Source: Antedon mediterranea (Eukaryota > Echinodermata > Crinoidea > Comatulida > Antedonidae). Taken from it: a DNA stretch of 64,000 nt. The notes beneath the pieces were generated by a model. The model was not told where the DNA came from. It saw nothing but the letters and a program-made list of their open reading frames with translations, and ran no database searches. The translations under genes and the position numbers were made by a program. Position 1 is the first letter of the stretch. The number at the start of each line of letters is the position of its first letter. This document shows positions 57,516-64,000 of the stretch, one piece after another. The stretch is taken from NCBI RefSeq assembly GCF_964355755.1, contig NC_092678.1, forward strand, positions 18,388,922 to 18,452,921, given 5' to 3'.

Positions 57516-60000
57516 AGGTAGTTATGTCATTCAACCAGTAATTCCAAATTTCTGCAGTTACACAGGTGTAAAAAATACATATGTATAGAATAGGCTTATA
57601 TTGTATTTCTATAGTATACTGTGTATAACTTTTTATACTGTATTTAGAAATATATTGTACTGTATATTATACAATAGTGCCTGCTTAGAGGTTAAATATA
57701 AGATTTGATATCCCCGAGGGAATGCTATTTCGTTCGAGGGAATTCATTTCCCGAAGCGTGCAAGCACTGTACCATTGACAGTATAGAGTGTGGTGTTCAA
57801 TGAATGTTTTACTTTTCGAGTATATCTCGCTCTTTGAGGAGAATAAGGCATATTTGTTTTTTTATTTATTTATGGTTTATTAAAAGACATGGCAGTACAA
57901 AACTGAATTGCGTCCAAACGCCTTAACCCATATGTGTCGGTTTATCCAGGTTAGTGGCAATCATAGACTACACCCTTTCTGGTTTGTGTATTCTCTATCT
58001 TTTGCGATTAGTAGTTAGTAATTTATTTTAATGATTAATTAGTTTGATAATTATACATGTGATATGTCTAGTTCCATTACCACAAGTTTGTTTAATTTTC
58101 TTGTTGCTGATTTCTGCTGGTTGTATAGGCATTGTTTGTAGAATTTAAGTATAAATTATTTATTTGGTTAAATTAAACATTTAAATCTATGTGTGTTTAG
58201 ATTTTTCAGTATGTATACACCCATATTATGAATTTACAGTTCAAGTTTGAAATGTTAAATAACTAAAACAAAAATTAATCATAATTGATATTACTGTATA
58301 AATAATAAGAGAAATGTCCAATATATAGATATAATTTAATTTATTAATTATTTAAGGAAAGCTCCCAGGTTTGAAATTTCTATTTCGATTTTCTGTTTAA
58401 ACCCTTTGCAACAGCCTACCTTTTTGGTATATATAGCATTTGGTACATGTAGGATTTTTACTATTATTACAATACAAATTATGTTAATGTTAAAAAAAAA
58501 ACCAGAAGATAGTTACTGCTCAGTAGACCTTGGGGTAGGCTTATTGTAAGAAATTATTATTCCAACTAATATCATGTAATGAGAAAGCTATTTACCATGT
58601 CATTTTGAAAATGAGAAGAACATAGCTTGTCAATTATGCGGCGTGTAGTAGCAACGTTAAGCCCAGGAGACCCGTGCACGCCTTGCATATTACGTCACGA
58701 GCCAGCTGTGTGTTGGTTGTAACACCGGTAGATCCAATCCTTATCGCTCAAATAATTTGTATTGAATTATATAGGTCAGTGGATTAGTTGGAACCGCTGC
58801 AGGGAAAACATTGCCACTGTCTGAGGCTCCCTAGCTTGCAGGCTAAACAAATATTAGTATAAAGGCACTGCTAACAGTTATTGCGAGGGCATCGGCATGT
58901 TCAAAGACATGATTTGATTATTCAGATAATTTAGTCCATCACTTTTTAATTAGTAATTCATAATTTATATCGTCTCCCTGAAAAAAAAAATTAAATTTGC
59001 ATATGCATTTTTAACTTCGCATAATAATTATTCCCTTTGACCAAAAATTTGATTGGCTTAAAAATTATTTGCCTGAAAAAAAATCTTCCTCTAATTTAAA
59101 GCAAAACAATAGCCAATTTTTTTAAATTTTTTTTTTAGGTAAAGTTTTACTATTTATTTTGTCGTCTTATATTTATAAGTTAAATAATTTTTTTGGTTCG
59201 TTTTTTCGTAAATAAATTCATTAAAACTGCCAAATGGCCCATTCAAATTCTGATTTTGTAAATCTTTATTTTTCATAATTTTGGGTACAATACATCTTTA
59301 AGATTTGTCTTTTTTTAAATTGTATAAACATATTGTTCACTAATATAATTTTAAGAAACTTGAGTTTTCAATGATTGGTGAATGATCAGAAACTGAGTTA
59401 TGACAAGCAAATTGTGAACCCCTTTTGGTTTGTGTTACTGTATGTACTATGATGGCCATTGAAAGACTGATTTGTGGACTATGATATATTTTAGTAACTT
59501 GTTTGGTTTGTGTTATACTATGTTTTTTTTGTTTCTTTTTCTCTTTGATAAAGTTTTTTAAATATTTATGTCAACTTCATCACTGTTTACTGGATGCAAT
59601 AAAGGAGAAAGAATAAATAGGCCTAATAGTCATTATAATTTTTCTACATAATTATCACTGTTTTATGTTCTATTGCATATTCTATCGACTACTCTTCCAT
59701 TACGGTAGTTGCATTTCCATCAACTTTGCCTTGCTTTGTTGCTATACTTAAATTAACTTCTCCATTTAAATATGGTTTTACTATCTGCAATAAAAGGGAG
59801 TGTAGGAATGAGTGATGAATATTCTCTGAAAAGCGGGAAAACTGCCAAAATAGGGAATTGGACCAAGATGTTTTAGTCTCATTACCTCGTTCTTCAGATG
59901 GAACATAAAGTAGTTTGTCCCATACACATGCACTGTCAAAACTTTGATACATTATTTGAAAAGAACAGGAAATCATCTTCTGGTGTGCTGACCTGGATAG
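57516..60000. other. Intron, no gene seen
   Basis: 57930-57975 holds a right end of the GATAAACCGACA MITE family (GTGTCGGTTTATCCAGGTTA). A GC-richer patch at 58630-58740 is unexplained. A minus-strand 105-codon frame (59689-60006) has no recognisable domain. Confidence 0.4.
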
Positions 60001-61044
60001 GCACATAGATAGGTCATAGGTTAATAGAGTTTCAATCCTCAGTTTTTCTTGAGGACGATTATTTCTATACAGTATGTATATACCATAATGCCATGATTAA
60101 ATGTAGTAGAAATATTTAAAATTGTAAATTTTTGGAGTAGTTTTTTGTTTGTGAATGTAATTATGCCGGATTGAGGTGGGCGGACACACCCACCTTCCTG
60201 TCTAAAACCAAGCATTCTACCCAACCGACTGTTTACCCACTCAAGACTACCTCAAAAGTGACTTTCACACCTACTCTTAGATTTGTTATCACCCAGCTAC
60301 AAATCTAACATTAATATACATAATCTACAAAACATTATCATAGCATAGAAAAGTACTAACTGTAGTTCTGATATTTTGATTCTCTACAGATTACTTAGAA
60401 AATAAAAAATGCAAAACATTGGTAATTAATGTTGAGAAAAACTACTTATTATACAAATTTCAATGACCAATTATAATATATTTTATCTCTAAGGACGTAT
60501 AAAACTGATACAATCTCCACGTTACAGCGAAGCATTACTAAAAATAAAAAATAAATTGTAAAAAAAATCATAAATAAATCAACAATAAACCTGCTCTAGA
60601 CGTGCATATCAAATTTGAATTATATTTAGAAATATACTATTAAAAATGACTTTATAATTTATATAACAAGATTTCAGAAAAATATAAAAAAAAACTTTTC
60701 CAGTACAACATCTGCAGCCGTAGTAATATCTTTCTATAAATTATAAAATTGAGATTTATTATTTTTTTATGACTAGGAAGTGGTATATGTTGAAGCTGCT
60801 GTGAAAACTGTTATTGTTTTTCCCAAACTTATTAGCCCTCAATCAGAGAAAAGTGGGATTGTTTAGTATCTTCTTGATTCTTTCCAGTTTTATTTTCCAC
60901 TTGCATTTTATTCCAAGAGCTAAAATATGGAATTATAGATAGGCTTTGTAGATGTTGTTTGTCTGTTTTGTATTGTTATGTTCAACAGTTTTGTAAAAAA
61001 CTTGAAAAGTCAGAAAGTGATATCACCATATGGAATTTATTTAA

Positions 61045-61260
61045 CTGCAGTTACTGCAGTAACTACATTTTATTTACTCTTTAAGCAGCAATTTTTAATC
61101 AACCATTTTTGCAGTAATCGTATGTCATTGTTTTTTTTTCAAAGACTGCCTTAAAAACTTCTACATTGAAACAAAATCATTTAGGGAAAAAAATTCAGTA
61201 AGTGAGTAGCTGTAGTAGGATAATTTTGAAGTATCAATAACAAATGAAAAAGACAATAAT
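61045..61260 (+). repeat. Dispersed repeat related to 46778-46920
   Basis: AGTTACTGCAGTAACT (61049-61064), TTTTTGCAGTAATCGTATG and CTTCTACATTGAAACAAA match in the same orientation, although the palindrome is on the opposite side of the shared block. Confidence 0.5.
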
Positions 61261-62179
61261 GACAAAAACTACAGTAATTATGGTATAATCAATACAAATT
61301 ATAAACATTTATAATTTCCTTTTATATTCTAACATCCATAGGGTATTGTACAAATTTACTGACCAACTGTGTTTTTTTGACCATCTGTGTTTTAGTCGCA
61401 GCTGACTGATGTGTTCTATAATTAGAAAGTGGAGAAACCAGCAGTGATTTTTCTGGTCTATGCTGAGTGGACAAAGCGACGCTCAGTTGACCAAGCGCCT
61501 GTTGGTGTTCGTAGCAACGTGTCAAAGGGGCAATAATATTGCACCTGATGGTCAATCTGAAAGGCATATATGGCAACTTTTCAACTTTAGGTGTTGGGTA
61601 GACCTATAGAGAATCAGCGTTTGTTTGGTATTAACATCTGTTAAGGCCAATGTTGCCTGTGGAGTTTTTTCAAAGCTCTCAATGGCAAGTTGATAGATCT
61701 TGGGTATGGCCTACCTAATTGATGTTTACTATAAAAGATAAATACTTTATACATTTATTTGTATTTGCCCATTACAGTATTTTTGCTATTGCACACCTCC
61801 ATACACATGGGGAATCAAAATGACTGGAATTACACTGGGAAGGTTTAAAATGTCATTTGAAAACTACCCACAATAAACTAGACTGAATGGGAGGAGGTGG
61901 GGAAAGGGCAGGCCTACTGTTTCTTGTGTTCAATAAGTTTAGAGGTTCAGGTTAGGAGTATGAGGTCAGAGCAGGGAGTAACTTGTTCAAGCACCGCTAT
62001 ATGCCTGTATTTCAGCATGTTAACTGTCTTAACGCAAGAGCATATTCATTGAATGCAAAAATTAAGACTTTCACAGACGTTTCAATGCTCCCGATTTCTC
62101 CAGGAGCCTCTTGAATTTTCATCCAATCTTCCGAATAGAAAATATATTTGTATCATATGTCGTAACGCTTCCGAAAGAT

Positions 62180-62335
62180 GACAGTGGTACGTTAGACCGT
62201 TCCCACATGATGGCATGTTTGCGGACTAGTCCAATATGGTACAGGAGTGTTCTAGAAACCTTTTAATATTGTATCTAAGACCTTCAATTTGGAGAGCACA
62301 GTAGGCTGTTGTCGGTTTAAATAGGTAAGCTATCA
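62180..62335 (+). repeat. Right half of a GATAAACCGACA MITE
   Basis: TTCCCACATGATGG, GCGGACTAGTCCAATAT, TTCTAGAAACCTTT and GGCTGTTGTCGGTTTA parallel 40450-40580. Confidence 0.6.
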
Positions 62336-63224
62336 CTCATACTCTAACACCAGTATTGGTGTGTATTTAAGATAAAAACATTTTTACCCATGTTTTTTAG
62401 AAGGTTATTTATTTAATACATAATTGCATCCGATTAGTTACTAGATTGTGTGACGTACGTCTGGTAAACATTAAAATGCCGTTTGCGTGAGGTATTTTGT
62501 GGTGAATTTGAAACACGTCAAATCCTGAAAATATTAACTTTCATCTGCTTTTACCAAAAACATTTTGTTGCCATAATATTAAGTAGTCTGTATGTTTTGA
62601 AATTGTCTCATTAATTGTTTAGGGGCTATTTCCTGATCGTATCTATAAAATAATTAATATGAATAAAATTAAAATGAATAACATCATCATTTGCTTTATT
62701 AATTTGTTGATTGTGATTACATACAATCAAATCAGATATATGTAGAAATTAATTGTATTCATAAATCCATTTTTGCTAATTAACAACGGTGAGTGACCGA
62801 CCTTTGGACTCGAGTAGGGAGTCCACTCATATGCAATTACGCACCATGTTGTATTAACACATAAACCATGTTAGCCTGTTAGGCATCAGTGAACATGCAA
62901 CGCATATAATTAACTTAATTATATTTCTTTTGAAGAGATTGCTCATAGTTATTTTAAACCTTGGCATCGTAGATGTTTAAACACATTACAATAATATTTC
63001 TGTTGTTTATGTTTGGCATACCTTAAAAAAAATGTGATTTTATTACCTCTAACAAGGGTGCCTTTAACATTTTGTGATGTTCAGACCACATGAACAACCT
63101 CCTGGATCCTTCAATGGTTTTATAAAATGAATGTATGCATCTCCAGTCATCATTCATAAAGAATAATCTAAAGCCATTCCTATTTTAGGTAGTTTCAGTA
63201 CTATCAATAATTGCATTTTAGAAC

Positions 63225-63405
63225 CTGTATTAAGGGGACACCTTTGGGTTCAACAAATTTCCTCTTTATAGGTGTCCTCTAAGGGTGTACTTGGTGTCCA
63301 CTGAGTAGGAGATGATTATAGTGTTACAAAGTATTGCCTCTTGTTCACTTTACAGGAAAGTGTCTTTTTAATCAAGAGTGTAATAAAAGTGTCCTTTAAT
63401 TTAGT
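63225..63405 (+). repeat. P-like subterminal repeat, third locus
   Basis: TATTAAGGGGACACCTTTGG, TTTATAGGTGTCCTCTAAGG and TTTACAGGAAAGTGTCTTTT follow the same order as at 1985-2240. Confidence 0.55.
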
Positions 63406-63796
63406 ACTGTTTTTTTTTGTTAAATGTATTTCGATAAATTCTGCTAAATTTATTTACAAATTATATTTAAAGAGAGTTACAGAAACTGAATCTACCAATT
63501 GTTAAAGCCTTATGCAAGCATATTGATTAACTTTGTTTGCTCAATTGAAAATAATGCTAGTACTAATCGTAAGTCTTAGAGGGCGTTGTATCGCAGTGTA
63601 TTGACTGGTTATGGATATTTATCGAGGCTTGCGAATTGTTGTAGTTCAGTGTTTGCGTGACATAGTTTGAACTGAGAACAAAGTCAAGGTTATATTGATT
63701 GAAGAGTACATTGTACTATATTACAGCATGTACAGTCAAAATACAGTACACACAGTATAGTAGTCATGAGAAAAAAAGTGGAGAGGTGGTTGCAAG

Positions 63797-63920
63797 AAAA
63801 GGGAACAATTTGTGTGCTGGTCATAGGGTTGTCCTATTTCCAATAGGCCTAGCTATGAAAAAGTGGTGGGCTAGGTTGAAACCTTACAAACCGTACAGTT
63901 GGCTATGGCCCTGACATAGA
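63797..63920 (+). repeat. Dispersed repeat related to 50860-50945
   Basis: AAAAGGGAACAATTTGTGTG, GGTTGAAACCTTACAAACCG and GCTATGGCCCTGAC align with the locus at 50860. The 71-codon frame across it is incidental. Confidence 0.5.
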
Positions 63921-64000
63921 CAAAGGTGCTCGAACTATACCTTGCTGTACAGTATGGTTGAAATATCTTTAGGTCTGCAGAAAAGTATGTGTTGTGTGTG

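Larger units (their letters stand above)
32532..64000 (+). other. First intron of the Kv4 gene, open at the window edge
   Basis: It begins with a consensus GTAAGT donor at 32532. I found no exon encoding YGDMVP or S6 downstream, so the intron seems to exceed 31 kb. Known KCND2 genes also have a very large intron after this exon. The stretch 32532-35360 shows no gene; its AT-rich frames lack domains. ACAGTA/TACTGT words are unusually frequent from about 33.3 kb on. Confidence 0.75.

Noticed and set aside
59689-60006. 105-codon minus-strand open frame
   Set aside because: No recognised domain, no splice signals that I trust, and located within an intron on the opposite strand. Kept only as a note.

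Overview
The window looks like nuclear DNA of a marine invertebrate. It is AT-rich and intron-bearing, dense in MITEs, tRNA-derived SINEs, LINE and Penelope-like fragments and minisatellites, and the word AGGCCTA recurs throughout. That word bias and the repeat content would suit an echinoderm or another ambulacrarian, but this is an impression and not a demonstrated assignment. No prokaryotic or viral genome organisation is present.

Host genes are few. (1) The last two coding exons of an unidentified coiled-coil protein lie at 597-754 and 1707-1796 on the plus strand; the rest of the gene is off the left edge. (2) A THAP zinc-finger fragment lies on the minus strand near 2259-2523, inside a zone of P-element-like repeats. 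(3) A FLYWCH zinc-finger frame lies at 24175-24600 and resembles the N-terminal part of MULE-type transposases. (4) The first coding exon of a Kv4/Shal (KCND) potassium channel lies at 31435-32531. It carries the T1 domain, S1-S5 and half of the pore, and ends at a consensus splice donor inside the selectivity filter. The rest of the window, more than 31 kb, appears to be its first intron.

Between these genes the sequence is mostly mobile-element debris and tandem repeats. The most striking object is a 7.2-kb near-perfect palindrome (10039-17231). Its arms are about 3.5 kb each, the spacer is about 180 bp, and it has matching terminal inverted repeats and a short direct repeat at both flanks, so it reads as a giant foldback-type transposable element with no visible transposase. 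Other elements have definable ends: TA-flanked MITEs (7267-7505, 29132-29285, 35363-35646, 53900-55317, 56459-56794), TTA/TAA-flanked Harbinger-like elements (42737-43650, 44588-44884) and a TTAA-flanked Kolobok/piggyBac-like element (50066-50509). The 1.4-kb element at 53900-55317 sits inside another MITE, which gives a relative age.

Minisatellites are prominent, including a 40-bp array of about 25 units with an emerging 80-bp higher-order dimer (5096-6092). A Penelope-like endonuclease tail and three hammerhead-ribozyme-like cores that share one architecture lie within the Kv4 intron.

All calls come from reading the sequence without database searches. Family names for repeats are based on terminal motifs and target-site duplications and are tentative.
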